Part shown: positions 10,625 to 23,800 of the stretch, piece by piece | How positions within the stretch are numbered: position 1 is the stretch's first letter | How the letters are laid out: each line of letters starts with the position of its first letter | Assembly (NCBI GenBank): GCA_028564925.1 | Contig: CM053034.1 | Coordinates: 153,863,356-153,927,355, forward strand | Length of the DNA: 64,000 nucleotides | Direction of reading: 5' to 3' | Source of the DNA: Lithobates sylvaticus | Taxonomy: Eukaryota; Chordata; Amphibia; Anura; Ranidae | Notes under the pieces: model-generated | Databases searched by the model: none | Seen by the model: only the letters and a program-made list of their open reading frames with translations | Told to the model about the DNA's origin: nothing | Position numbers and translations under genes: made by a program

Positions 10625-10983
10625 TTATTTGCCTTGTACGCAGATGTGTAGCAGGTCTCAATGAATTGGCAAGGACCCACAGCACATCTGGGCATTGCCA
10701 CGCTCGCACAGACACAGTACACTAGGTTTTGGCAGCTATCCTTATGATGTTGTGATTTGTTCACGAATGTGCAGAAATGCCCTGCGTGTGCACAGATGTG
10801 CCGCGGGCCTCTGCCAGGTTCTAGAGACATGTGTATGTGCAAAATCTTGCGGCTGCACTTGCACTCTGCAATAAAAAATTGACATTCTCTGGAGGCAGTG
10901 GCGCATAACATCATTCTGGCCTAGGCACGAAAGCAGGACGTGCTAGAGTGCAGCACAAAAAAAATAGAATTTTAACTTCTGCT
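10625..10983. other. Unassigned stretch
   Basis: Non-coding sequence between two T2-like MITEs. No gene or clear repeat structure recognised. Confidence 0.4.
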
Positions 10984-11515
10984 TTAAAATGTTACTAAAC
11001 CCACAACAGTAAAATCAGTCTGTGTATGCTGTAAAGTATGCTTGTTAAACTCACTGTGGAACCTAAGGGGTTGATCCTCCATATTGTGTAAAAAGACTGT
11101 TTGATCCTGTCTCCTCTGATCCTCCCCTTCTTCCACTGTCCCCAATCCATCTCCGGATAGTACAGAGGCTGGAGACAAGCTGCACATGCTCAGTTTGGTG
11201 TGTATTGCTAGAGAGATTTTTTTTTTCTTGGGAGAGTGAATGTGATCAGCACTGGGGCAATCGGTACTGTCCAGACAGAAGGTCAGGGGTCCTGCATCCT
11301 CATAGGACAATCATGGGAGAATGAAAATTCCTCCTACAAGCTTTACCCAGTGCTCAGCCAGACTGATAGAAGTTACAAGACTGCTATATACTGCTGATGA
11401 GAAAAGGTATTTAGCAGTTTATATTTACTAAAACAATTGCATTTCCATGTTCTGTGTAATGTGGGAGACAAGATATAGTGAATTCAGGTTCCTGGGTTTA
11501 GTTACACTAAGTTAA
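10984..11515. mobile_element. T2-like TTAA MITE
   Basis: Begins TTAAAATGTTACTAAACCC and ends gggtttagttacactaagTTAA. TTAA sits at 10984-10987 and 11512-11515. Non-coding. Confidence 0.65.
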
Positions 11516-12295
11516 AAAGCTAAGCCTTTAAACTCTGCCATGGCTGGTCCCAAGCCCATGCTGTGAAATGAGGAGGGTTAGGTGCTGGGACAAACAAACC
11601 AGCCCTGTAAAAAATAATTGCTAAGAAAAAAAAACGAAGCCTTTAGTATTAATTTAAACATGGAGCCATTTGTAATGTCTTTGCTATTTGCGAATCACTG
11701 ATACCAAGGACACTTCTTGTGTGACACCAATCATAGGCACTTACATCTATAAGAAAGGAAAGAAGTAAAAGAGAACATATATTATTTATATGACTCTACT
11801 ATAGTTCTTTTAGCACTGAAAAATGCAATCATTCAAGGAAAACGCTTAGGTAGTCTCCACTTGGCAGACGTTTCAAAGAAGTGGGATGAGCCTGGGGACT
11901 GAAGGGAATATGAGACGCGTGTCTTTGCCTTGTATTAAATGTTGCCAGCTGAACCAAAATTCTCACCTAGCCCAAGGCAGTAAGAGCCCTCTGAATTATT
12001 GAAAAAATGTGCACTTGAAAAGCTCAGAGCCAATGTCAACTCATGTTTTGTGTGCAACAAATCATGTGTGTGGCTTTTCAAAAATATACCCATTCACAAA
12101 ATGAGTTAGTAAATTACAAAATATCACAGTTAAAATAAATTACAGTCAGGAAAAAAAATAAATAAATAGGATCCTTACTTCTCCAAGCTTCAGAAAAGTA
12201 CAGCTACTGTCACTAGCTGCTTTAGTTGCTTGGTTCCCCACAGTCTTACCCCTGGCCTGTTCCCAAAAACAACCTAAGCCTCGTCTTTCCTCTAG
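11516..12295. other. Unassigned non-coding stretch
   Basis: 780 bp with no convincing reading frame, repeat end or RNA. It may be old unique intergenic sequence. Confidence 0.4.
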
Positions 12296-14415
12296 AATAG
12301 TGTTTCTCAATCTCTTTCCAGTCAGGGCACCATTTAAAATTCTACATCTCGAGGCATTTGATTGCGTTACTGCCAGTTTAACGACATTTACTTCTGTGTA
12401 CATTACTGCCAGTTTAACGCCATATAGTTTTGTGTGCATTACTGCCAGTTTAACGCCATATAGTTCTGTGTGTGTTACTGCCAGTTTAACGCTACATATA
12501 ATTTTTTGTAAGTTACTGCCAGTTTAACACCATATAGTTTTGTGCATTACTGCAAGTTTAATGCCATTTACTTCTGTGTGCATTATTACCAGTTAACGCT
12601 ATATAGTTTTGTGTGCGTTACTGCCAGTTTAACGCCATATAGTTCTGTGCGCGTTACTGCCAGTTTAACGCCATATAGTTTTGTGCGTTACTGCAAGTTT
12701 AACACCATTTACTTCTGTGTGCATTACTGCCAGTTTAATGCCATATAGTTTTGTGTGCGTTACTGCCAGTTTAACGCCATATAGTTCTGTGTGCGTCACT
12801 GCCAGTTTAACGTCATTTGCTTCTGCGTGCGTTACTGCAAGTTTAACGTCATAATTTTTTGTGCGTTACTGACAGTTTAACGTCATATAGTTCTGTGTGC
12901 GTTACTGACAGCTTAACGCCGTATAGTTCTGTGTGCGTTACTGCCAGTTTAACGACATATTGTTTTTGTGCGTTACTCAAGTTTAACGCCATATCGTTTT
13001 GTGCATTACTACAAGTTTAACGTCATTTACTTCTGTGTGCATTACTGCCAGTTAACGCCATATAGTTCTGTGTGTTCATGCCAGTTTAGCGCCATATAGT
13101 TCTGTGTGCGTTACTGCAAGTTTAACGCTATATATTTTTTTGTGTGTTATTGCCAGTTTAACGCCATATAGTTCTGTGTGCGTTACTGCCAGTTTAATGC
13201 CATTTACTTCTGTGTGCGTTACTGCCAGTTTAATGCCATATAGTTGTGTGCATTACTGACAGTTTAACACCATGTAGTTCTGTGTGCATTACTCCCAGTT
13301 TAATGCCATATAGTTCTGTGTGTGTTACTGACAGTTTAACGCCATATCGTTTTTTGTGTGTTATTGCCAGTTTAACGCCATATAGTTTTGTGCGTTACTG
13401 CAAGTTTAAAAGTTTAACGCCATTTACTTCTGTGTGCATTACTGGCAGTTTAACGCCATATAGTTTTGTGTGCATTACTGCCAGTTTAACGCCATATAGT
13501 TCTGTGTGCATTACTGCCAGTTAAACGCCATATAGTTCTGTATGCGTTACTGCCAGTTTTAACGCCATAAAGTTTTGTGTGTTTTACTGCCAGTTTAACA
13601 TCATATAGTTCTGTGTGCGTTACTGCCAGTTTAATGCCATAAAATTCTGTGTGCTTTACGGCCAGTTTAGCGCTATATAGCTTTGTGTGCGTCACTGCCA
13701 GTTTAATGTCATTTACTTCTGTGTGCGTTACTGCAAGTTTAACGCCATAAAGTTTTGTGTGCGTTACTGACAGTTTAACACCATATAGTTCTGTGTGCAT
13801 TACTGCCAGTTTAACGCCATATTGTTTTTTGTGCATTACTGCCAGTTTAACGCCATATAGTTTTGTGTGTTACTGCAAGTTTAACACCATTTACTTCTGT
13901 GTGCATTACTGCCAGTTAACGCCATATATTTTATGTGCATTACTAGCAGTTTAACGCCATATAATTCTGTGTGCCTTACTGCCAGTTTAACGGCCTATAG
14001 TTCTGTGTGCGTTACTGCAAGTTTAACGCTATATAGGTTTTTGTGCGTTACTGTCAGTTTAACGCCATATAGTTCTGTGTGCATTACTGACAGTTTAACG
14101 CAATATAGTTTTGTGTGCATTACTGCCAGTTTAATACCATATAGTTTTGTGTGCGTTACTGACAGTTTAACGCCATTTTCTTCTGTGTGCGTTACTGCCA
14201 GTTTAACGCCATATAGTTTTGTGTGTCACTGACAGTTTAACACCATATAGTTCTGTGTGCGCTACTCCCAGTTTAATGCCATATAGTTCTGTGCGCGTTA
14301 CTGACAGTTTAACGCCATATAGTTTTTTGTGCGTTACTGACAGTTTAACACCATATTGTTTTGTGCGTTACTGCAAGTTTAACACCATTTACTTTGTGTG
14401 TTACTGCCAGTTTGA
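12296..14415 (+). repeat. 36-bp satellite, more than 50 copies, with short leader
   Basis: About 60 bp resembling the start of a dispersed repeat (gtgtttctcaatctcttt) leads into an array of a 36-bp unit, tgccagtttaacgccatata plus gttctgtgtgcgttac. Units vary at a few positions (tgccag, tgcaag or tgacag; tagttc or tagttt; tttacttc). The array ends at the decayed hAT copy near 14416. Peptides such as VTASLTPYS in plus frames are repeat products. Confidence 0.9.
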
Positions 14416-16254
14416 CAGGGATGATGGTATAGCACAGGGTGTCCCAGGCCATAGCAGCACATCTGCCAGCAGCACACCACCAGCTGTTGGCTCTCCAACT
14501 TCTGCCTTTCAGCCTGGTGGATTCTGCCCCCTCCCATGAATTCGCACAATGTGTTGTACCACAATGGCAGGTTCCCAGTCGCTACTACTTTTCACGTATG
14601 GCCGTTCCATCTCTCTACTATCACGTGGAAGGTAATGTTCTGGCATCGTTGGGCAAGGCAGTCAGCCGTAAAATCCACCTTACTGCTGACACGTGGTCCA
14701 GCAAGCATGGGCAGGGGCGATATATTTCGTTCACAGCACACTGGGTAACATTCCAGGTGGTCATTTTCAGCCAGTGCTTGGTTGGCTGAAATTCGGCGTG
14801 AAATCCACCTGCCCATAAACCGCCTGATTTGTAACATGCCCACCATGTGGAACTCGACTTTGTCAATGCTGTAGCGGCTATACATGCAGCAGAGTGCCGT
14901 CAACGAGTACCTGTGCGAAAACGGCACGACGACAGGCTCAGGCCGCCTCGTCTTTTTTTCCCCACGCCAATGGCTGATCATTAAGGATGCATGCACTGTA
15001 TTGTCACCATTTTAGGAAGCTACAAGAATGGTGAGCCATGACAGTGCATGCATCAGTGACACAATCCCTGTTGTGTTCCTGCTGGAGCAGACTCTGCATG
15101 GCATTATGGACAGGGCACTGGAGGCAGAGCAGCAGGAGGAAGAGGGGGACTTCCTTTCCTCTCAAGGCCCACTTTATCCAGACACCATCATTGCTATGTC
15201 ACAGAACACACAGGAGGAGAGAGGGGAGAAGGATGAGGAGGAGGATTCTGGCACTTTCATAGGCTTCGAAGAAGAGTAAGACATGCGTCAATCTGTAAGC
15301 GATGGCTTTCCAACCCCAGGACCCTTGGGAGTAGTACGTGGCTGGGAGGAGGAAGTTCCAGATGCTGTCATCTTGAGTGACCCTGAGGAGTCTGCTTCTC
15401 AAGCCTCGGCAGATTTTAGTTGCATGGGCAACTTCATGCTTCAAAGCCTGTGAAAGGACCCAAGAATATGTGGCATAAAGGAGAAGGATGATTACTGGTT
15501 GGCAACCCTCCTTGACCACCGTTATAAGGGGAAGGTTACAGTGTCATGGAAAACGTTTTGAGTTTTCTGTTGGTCAAGAGAGGAGCGTTGGAGAATGTGT
15601 CCGCCTAAATGAGGCATTTCAGATTTTTTTTAGTCCTCGCCGCCCAGGGCTGTCAGCTTCCACATCGCACATCGGCAGCGTCTGCATCACATGGTGGACG
15701 ATTACCTTGCGGCCAAAACAGAGATGGAGAGCTTTCCAGCTGACGATCCACTAACTTACTGGGTCATGAGAATAGAACACTTGCCAGAACTTGCCCAGTA
15801 TGCTATAGAGTTGTTGGGCTGCCTGCATCCAGCGTGCTTTCAGAATGGGCATTTTTTTTTGCCTTTATAAATGCAATTATTGCTGCAGCAGATTCTAGAC
15901 ATGGTACAGATCTGCCACTTTACAGGTAGACTCAGGGGACCCCCAGGCACTATATTGGAAGGATTTTTTCAATTTTATGCTTTCACTTTAAATATCAAAA
16001 AATCACTGCTCATTTAAAAATTAAGTTTTTCACAAACTTTTGTTTTATTGATACATCTCCCCCAGGACAAGACCCGGACCCCTATAACCATTATTTGCCC
16101 AATTACTTGCATATAATCCTTCAAAATGGGCAATTTTGATTTTTGATGTTCGGGTCCCATTGACTTTAATGGGGTTCGTTATTCGGGTCCGAACTTTCGC
16201 AGTGTTCGAAAGTTCTGGTGCGAAACTAACAGAGGTTCTTTCAGCCCATCCCTA
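14416..16254 (+). pseudogene. Decayed hAT transposase copy with 3' terminus
   Basis: It is collinear with the hAT transposase on the minus strand at 20884-23540. Matching pieces include QLLPFSLVDSAPSHEFAQC near 14490, HLTADTWSSKHGQGRY (first catalytic Asp), SHDSACISDTIPVVFLLEQT near 15035, and LPELAQYAIELLGC near 15780. The piece with the second Asp is missing (an internal deletion near 14770-14820), and several frame changes and stops make it non-functional. The hATC motif SERTFSAAG is degraded. The 3' end reads ggttctttcagcccatcccta, whose inverse tagggatgggctg matches the large hAT element's termini. No left terminus was found. Confidence 0.8.
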
Positions 16255-16778
16255 GTGCCTAGGCATTCCTGGGCCGACTGCCTCATATCTGTATAAATGC
16301 AAAGTGAGATCGAAAGCACTGCTGCCTTTGATGATAGTCTCAATACTGACTCTGACATCAAGAAGGAAAGCCCTGCTTTTACCAAGATGATGGCTTCTAC
16401 ACAGTGGCATGGTACAACACAAAGTATGGTATGTCAGTTATGGGAAAAGATCAGCTGCAGGGAGACCACAGGCAATACTGGTCTCTGTTTATACTTTGCA
16501 AATACATTAATACCATGGAATGCAAGCATAATTTGTAATCCAAAGCACTCTTATATCAATGCGAATTTCCCCATAAGAAATCATAGAAACTCAGATGATT
16601 TGTTCCACAATTCATTTATTCAACCATTTATTCAAGTCCTTCAGTTTATAGTCCATATAAAAATATTATATCAATGTGATAGGTTGTGTAACCATAAAAT
16701 GTCCATCCACAAATGGCAGCCTGCACAAGGGGATTAGAAGCTAAATCCAGCAGGATCCACAGAGTATAACAGAGAAGA
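16255..16778. other. Unassigned stretch
   Basis: A plus frame at 16297-16440 (QSEIESTAAFDDSLN..) is not recognisable as any family. It could be a fragment of an old gene or chance. Otherwise nothing is seen. Confidence 0.35.
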
Positions 16779-16895
16779 GAGGCGCCTCTAAGTGTAGCAA
16801 TATGGTTACATTTAATTTAAGGTACAACATTTAGCAACTCACATGGTTGATGATAAAAAGAGGCACATCTAAGTATGCAGGCATCTGGGGTAAAG
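16779..16895 (+). repeat. Inverted partner of a segment 15.7 kb away
   Basis: This segment (gcctctaagtgtagcaatat onward, then aggcacatctaagtatgcag) is the reverse complement of 32483-32578, with one extra 20-bp stretch here. The distant partner is attached to a Penelope-like fragment, so this is probably a terminal piece of the same family. Confidence 0.65.
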
Positions 16896-17309
16896 CTATC
16901 CACATAGACTGTACTCTGCACCACCGCCTCTCACCGCTGTCAGTCTGCAATCTTGAACGGGAAGACTACACTGCAGTAGAGCGATCTGAAAGTGAGGCTT
17001 GAAGCCAGTGGCGTATATTATCCATCCATCCAGCATTAGGACTCAGTAGTACATTATGGGGCTCATGGGCGCATACAGGGGGGGGGGGGGGGGGCTGGCG
17101 TCACTACTGGTTTTAGACAGCTGAGCTTTCTGCCAGTCACCTAGAAGCATTGACACTGCAATGTCTTCTCTGTTAACATGGTGATTGAGATGCAATCTGG
17201 GTGATTCTCCCGATAAGATCTAATATTAAATATGATAGAGGTTTTATTGATCAGAGCCCCTACCTTACTGGCATGGAGCCCACGTGGCTGCTGAACATAT
17301 TGTTGATAT
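16896..17309. other. Unassigned stretch with G homopolymer
   Basis: Non-coding, containing a run of about 18 G near 17078-17095. No gene. Confidence 0.4.
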
Positions 17310-18452
17310 ATATGTAGCGCCACCCCTGAAGGAGCCGCTTGGTGAATTTGGATTCTCTGATCTCCGCCTCAACTCCAAGAATGACCTCAGCCCCTCTGAC
17401 GCACCTGGTTAAATAAAATTACTGCAAACACATTTAAGGACACATGCGGTAAATACCCATATCCTGGTTGTGGTTATCACCAAAAATAGACACACACCTG
17501 GTAGTGATAAATAAGTTGAATATATTAGCATGGTTTAAAGTATATGGAAACTTACAACACTGTTAAACCTTGCTACAAATAACTAATACATTAGAAAAGA
17601 CAACCATCAATATTTAGCAACTACAGGTATAGAAAGGGCAGTAATCTATATGCCCTTAACACAGGTGCTGAGAGAAAAGAGAGAAGACTTATCAACTTCT
17701 CAGCTCCTTCTGGGCTGCAAACACCTTTGGGAGGGAAACACACAACGAAAAAAAAGGGTTACACAAGCACAGTAAGCACAGTTCTGTAATGTTGCAGGTC
17801 CTGAGGTGAAGAACACTAGTGTCTTATGCTAGCAAACGATGGGGCCCTTGTTTTAAAAGAGTAGGTTTAAACAAGCTTGCATGGAGCAGTAATCCTCTAG
17901 AATGTTCCATTAGGGCAAACTACTAGAGATGGCAGCTCCAAACAAGCATCCTGTGACACTAAAAAGGGAAATTGGTGTCTGCATCCAGTGTCAGTATGGT
18001 GTCAAGAAGGATGTTAGGTTTGCACCCTCTCACCAATCCTCTGTGTGATGACACAATGATAATCCCAGGTGCTGGTACAGGCTCCTGATGCGCCTAGCGA
18101 TGTTGTAAGGCACTGGATCCCCTTCTGAGGGCCGATCGAGATGACCGGTAGCAAAACTTGCCAGGTGAAGAGGCAGTGGCTGACCGGATACCTGGATGGA
18201 TATTGCGATTCCTGAAATGGTGTGGGTCGTCTCCACTGAGCTGGGTGCTGCTTGGGTCACCGACCAGGGTTCCTAAGCTTAACGGCGATGGAACGTGTGG
18301 GTGACAGCGATCCTGACTCCCCTCTATCTTCTTGTATCGCTCTCTCAGTCGTCTCAGAAAAAAACTTGTCTCTTTCTCTCTCTCTCTGGTGGAGTTCCAC
18401 CACACAGTCTGGTCACCTCACCACACACTCTCTCTCTCTTGGCAGTCTCTGG
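17310..18452. repeat. Unclassified dispersed-repeat-like flank split by the hAT insertion
   Basis: Begins tgtagcgccacccctgaagg and runs into a CT-rich tract before the hAT target duplication. The sequence resumes after the hAT at 30353. It has the look of a multicopy repeat, but I cannot assign it and saw no coding domain. Confidence 0.3.
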
Positions 18453-19439
18453 TAGGGATGAGCCGAACACCCCCGGGTTCGGTTCGAACCAGAACCTTCG
18501 AACGAACCCTATACGTTATAATGGACGGGAACGTTCGAAATCAAAAGTGCTAATTACAACGACCAATATGCATGTTAATGTCATAAAACAGGTTTGGGGA
18601 CCCGGGTCCTGCCCCAGGGGACATATATCAATGCAAAAAAAAACTTTTAAAAACTAACGTTTTTTCGGGAGCAGTCATTTTAATGATGCATAAAGTGAAA
18701 AAAAAAGTGAAATTTTCCTTTAAATATGGTACCTGGGGGGTGTCTAAAGTATGCGTGTGAAGTGGCATGTGTTTCCCGTGTTTAGAACTGTCCTTGCACA
18801 AAATGACATTTGTAAAGGAAAAAAAGAAGCCATTTAAAAACACTTGCGGCTTTAATGGCATGTCTTGTCCTGGCCGCCATATGGCTGAAAATCCTTGAGA
18901 AAAATGTCATGGCTACCCCATCACCCCCCCCCCCCCCCCACCCTAGCCCCTTTGGGTCTTGTATGGATATTAAGGGGGACCCCGCACCCAAAATAAAACC
19001 CTATACCTACAACCCTATATACTCTGAACAGCAGTATATAGGTGGTGCAAACAAGACACGGACTGTAGGTTTGTTCTTAAGTAGAATCTGAACAGGTACA
19101 TTATGAAGTGTAGCTCCATCCCAAAAAAATCTATTTTTAAGCTTTTTGGAGAACATAGGGAGGGGTTATCACCCCTGTAACATTTGCTGTCTTTGCACAT
19201 CTGTTCAGAACATGTCACCTCACTTTCCGTCCCAATGACAAATGTTTTTGGAAAAGTGGGGTTTGAATTGAAACAAGGATTGGTGATAAAGCATCAGTAG
19301 AGAGGAGATACCTTTTTCACAAATTAAATCTAACAGCATAGAATTTCCCTTCCTAGGGGTAGATTTCCTCTCACTTCCTGTTTTCTCTTTCCGTTTGCAA
19401 GTAGGAGTCGTTTGTAAGTTGGATGTTTGAAAGTAGGGG

Positions 19440-20035
19440 CCTGGCGTATATACTCTGCAGAAATTTGCCCTATTAGATGTTGGTGTAGCCACAAGACTGG
19501 TGGGCACAGGAATGGGCCCTGCTGTGAGTTAATAGATCAAGATTTGTACTTGCATGCACCTGTTGAACCGGGCAGAAAAATTGGGCCTTTGGTGGTGGTG
19601 GTGGTGGTGGTGGTGGACGGTGTTGCCACAAGACTGTAAGCTCTCACAGTTACTCTTGGTGGGCGCAGGAATGGGCCCTGCTGTGAGTTATTAGATCAAG
19701 ATTTGTAATTGCATGCACCTGTTGAACAGGGCAGAAAAATTGGGCCTTTGGTGGTGGTGGTGGTGGTGGTGGTGGACGGTGTTGCCACAAGACTGTAAGC
19801 CCTCACAGTTATTCTTGGTGGGCGCAGGAATGGGCCCTGCTGTGAGTTATTAGATCAAGATTTGTAATTGCATGCACCTGTTGAACAGGGCAGAAAAATT
19901 GGGCCTTTGGCGGTGGTGGTGGACGGTGTTGCCACAAGACTGTAGGCCCTCATAGTTACTCTTGGTGGGCGCAGGAATGGGCCCTGCTGTGAACTATTAG
20001 ATCAAGATTTGTAATTACACACCCCTGTTAAACAG
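19440..20035. repeat. 159-bp tandem repeat, about 4 copies
   Basis: Units share gttgccacaagactgta, gcaggaatgggccctgctgt and a ggt trinucleotide run of varying length. Spacing of the cctttgg marker is 159 bp (19586, 19745, 19904). It lies 3' of the hAT transposase gene. Confidence 0.9.
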
Positions 20036-20790
20036 GGGCTGAAAAATTGTGCCTTAGACATTGGTGCTGGTGCCACAACACTGCAACCCCTCACAGATAC
20101 TGTACTCTTAGCACAGCAATGAGACCTGTTGCAAAGCATTGCCTAAAAATTGTAATTACACGCCCCAAAAGGGGCTGAAAAATTGTGCCTTAGGCACTGG
20201 TGCCACAACACTGCAACCCCTCACAGATACTGTACTTGGAGCACAGCAGTCACACGTGTTGCGAAGCATTTTTTTAAAAAATTGTAATTACACGCCCCTG
20301 TTAAACAGGGGCTGAAAAATTGTGCCTTAGGCACTGGTGCTGGTGCCACAACACTGCAACCCCTCACAGATACTGTACTTGGAGCACAGCAGTCACACGT
20401 GTTGCGAAGCATTTTTTTTAAAAAATTGTAATTACACGCCCCTGTTAAACAGGGGCTGAAAAATTGTGCCTTAGGCACTGGTGCACTGGTGCTGGTGCCA
20501 CAACACTGCAACCCCTCACAGATACTGTACTTGGAGCACAGCAGTCACACGTGTTGCGAAGCATTTTTAAAAAAAATTGTAATTACACGCCCCTGTTAAA
20601 CAGGGGCTGAAAAATTGTGCCTTAGGCACTGGTGCTGGTGCCACAACACTGCAACCCCTCACAGATACTGTACTTGGAGCACAGCAGTCACACGTGTTGC
20701 GAAGCATTTTTTTAAAAAATTGTAAGTACACGCCCCTGTTATACAGGGGCTGAAAAATTGTGCCTTAGGCACTGGTGTGGTGGCATGGAT
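20036..20790. repeat. About 144-bp tandem repeat, 5 copies, each with a hairpin
   Basis: Units share ctcacagatactgtacttgg and end in cccctgttaaacagggg, a perfect short hairpin. Spacing is 143-151 bp. Related in plan to the neighbouring 159-bp array (both have ...acctgttgaacaggg...). Confidence 0.9.
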
Positions 20791-20883
20791 CATTGAGGAG
20801 GAGGAAGAGGATAGTCAGTGAACATAACAGGACAGTCACTCAGCATCAGCATAGGCAGTCTTGAAGGGATGTGACATTATAAA

Positions 20884-23800
20884 TTATTCCGTTATATCCA
20901 CTTCAGGTGCCTGGTAGCTGGTGGTGATCCAAGACTGATTCATTTTGATGAAGGTCAGTCGATCAACCGAGTCGGTGGACAGGCGCACCCTATGATCGGT
21001 GACAAATCCTCCAGCAGCACTGAATGTGCGTTCGGAAAGAACGCTGGAGGCAGGACAGGCCAGTAGCTCAATTGCATACTGTGCAAGCTCTGGCCAGTGA
21101 TCCATCCTCAGGACCCAGTAAGCCAGAGGATTTTCGGTGGGAAAGGTGTCCAAGTCTGACCTTGCCCCAAGGTATTCCTGCACCATGTATATCAGACGCT
21201 GGCGATGGTTGCTGGAACCGATCATACCTTGGGGCTGCGGACTAAAAAATTGTCTGAACGCATCGGTCAGACGTCCACCTTTCCCACCGCTCCTTCTGCT
21301 ACTGACCGAAGCCTCAGCAACTCGTTGCCCAGGACTAGGAGTTTGTAACCTCCCAGTTTCTGGGAACGCGTTGCACAGACCTTTCTGCAAGGCCTCCCTG
21401 AGATGTCTCATCCTCTGCTCCCTCTGCGACGGCAAGATAAGGTCCGCAACCTTACCCTTGTACCGTGGATCAAGGAGAGTGGCCAGCCAGTAATGGTCCC
21501 TCTCCTTGATCCGAAGAACACGGGGATCCTTCCGCAGGCTTTGCAGGATCAGGGAGGCCATGCAGCGTAGGTTAGCTGAGGCATTCGGTCCGGAGTCTTC
21601 TGGGTCACTGAGGATGACATGATCGCCAGTCACCTCCTCCCAGCCACGTACAAGTCCACTGGTTTGTTGGGACTGTACATCATCCCTAAAAGACTGCTGC
21701 TGCTGATGCTGAGTGCCAGGCTCCACCTCCATGCTCACACAATCCTCCTCCTCCTCCTCCTCCTCATCCTCTTCCTGTGTGATGGGTGGGACAGAAGGAA
21801 CACTGTCCGGATAAAGGGGGCCTTGAGAGGCAAGGAAGTCCTCCTCTTCCTGCCTCTGTTCTGCCTCAAGTGCCCTGTCCATTATCCCACGCAGCGTATG
21901 CTCCAACAGGTGGACAAGAGGTACAGTGTCACTGATGCATGCACTGTCACTGCTCACCATCCTCGTGGCCTCCTCAAATGGTGAGAGGACAGTGCATGCA
22001 TCCCTGATCATGCTCCACTGACGTGGGGAAAAAAAACCAAGCTCCCCTGACCCTGTCCTGGTGCCGTTTTTGCAAAGGTACTCATTGATGGCCCTCTGCT
22101 GCGTGTGCAGTCGCTGCAGCATGGCCAACGTTGAGTTCCACCTGGTGGACATGTCACATATTAGGCGGTTCTTGGGCAGGTTCAGCTCCTTTTGCAGCTC
22201 AGTCAGCCGAGCACTGGCATTATAAGATCGGCGGAAATGCACACAGACTTTCCTGGCCTGCCTCAGGACATCCTGTAAGCCTGGGAACCTGCCCAAGAAC
22301 CGCTGCACCACCAGGTTGAGGACATGAGCCATACAGGGCACATGGGTGAGCTGCCCCTGTCGCAGGGCGAGAGGAGGTTGGTGCCATTGTCAGAAACGAC
22401 CATTCCTGGCTTAAGCTGGCGTGGCGTCAACCACCTCTCGGCCTGCCCCTGCAGAGCTGCCAGAACCTCTGGCCCAGTGTGGCTCCTGTCCCCCAAACAC
22501 ACCAGCGCAAGCACGGCATGGCATCTTTTTGCCTGCGTACTTGCGTAGCCCCTTGTACGCCTACGGAGCACCGCTGGTTCCGAGGACAGAGCACTGGAGG
22601 AAGAAGAAAGAGGAGGGGGTGGAGGAGAGAGGTGTGTCACAACCAGTAGCAGTAGTAGCGTTTTGGAGGCGTGGTGGCGGAACAACCTCCAACACTACTG
22701 CACCTTGTCCTGCATCCCTCCCAGCTGCCAATAGAGTGACCCAATGGGCCGTGAAAGAAAGGTAACGTCCCTGTCCATGCCTGCTGGACCATGAGTCAGC
22801 GGTAATATGCACCTTACCGCTGACCGCCCAGTCCAGCGAGGCATGGACATTGCCTTCCACATGCCGGTAGAGAGACGGAATAGCCTTCGGTGAGAAAAAG
22901 TGGCGTTTGGGAACCTGCCACTGAGGAACCGCACATTGAACAAACTCACGGAAGGGGGCCGAGTCTACCAACTGAAAAGGCAGCAGTTGAAGTGCTAGCA
23001 ATTTAGCCAAGCTAGCATTCAACCGCTGGGAATGTGGATGGCTGGGAGTGTACTTCTTTCGACGGTCCAGCAGCTGGGGCAGGGAAATTTGCCTGCTACT
23101 ATCGGACGTCGGTGTACTGCAAGTACTTGGTTGTGACACACCTAATTCTACACCTTCAGTCCTCTCACAGCAGCTTTCAGAGAGGACTGAAGATGTAGTG
23201 GGGATGGAGATCCCAGCTAATGAGGAGCAAGGAGAGGTCCGCTTAGTTCTTTGGTGTGGGTCTTTTATGTGTGCCTGCCAACGAGCTGCATGGCAGGTCG
23301 ACATATGTCTGCTCATGCTTGTGGTGCCCAAGCGGCTGATGTTTTGGCCACGCGAGATACGCTTGAGACAAATATTGCAAATAGCAGTGGTGCGATCTGA
23401 TGCACTCGTCTCAAAAAAGGCCCACACCAAAGAACTTTTCTGATAACGTGCAGAGGCAGCGCCCTGCACAGGCGGAGCTCTGCGGTGTTGTACAGTTGCT
23501 GTGCTGTCCTCTAGCTGGCCTCCAGGGGGCATCCTGCCTCGTTGGACATGTGACGCCGCATCCCACCATCTTTGGACAGACCATCTTCCCAAGAACCAAG
23601 GCCAAGAGCCTCGGAGTCATCTCCCCTTCCCTGAGGAGCCTACACTGGCTAACCGTAAAGAATCGGGTCATTTTCAAGACCCTCTGCCTCACCCACAAAT
23701 GCACCCATGGAGACGCGCCTCAATACCTTTTCGAGAAAATAAAACGCTACACACCCAATCGCAGTCTTCGATCATCCGACCAAAACCTCCTCCTCATCCC

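Noticed and set aside
16297-16737. 146-codon plus-strand frame as a host exon
   Set aside because: A possible donor follows at gtatgt near 16421, but no acceptor, no family recognised and the frame continues into AT-rich sequence.
17310-18452. Long terminal repeat of a retroelement
   Set aside because: It starts with TG and is repeat-like, but I found no second copy, primer-binding site or coding region to support that.
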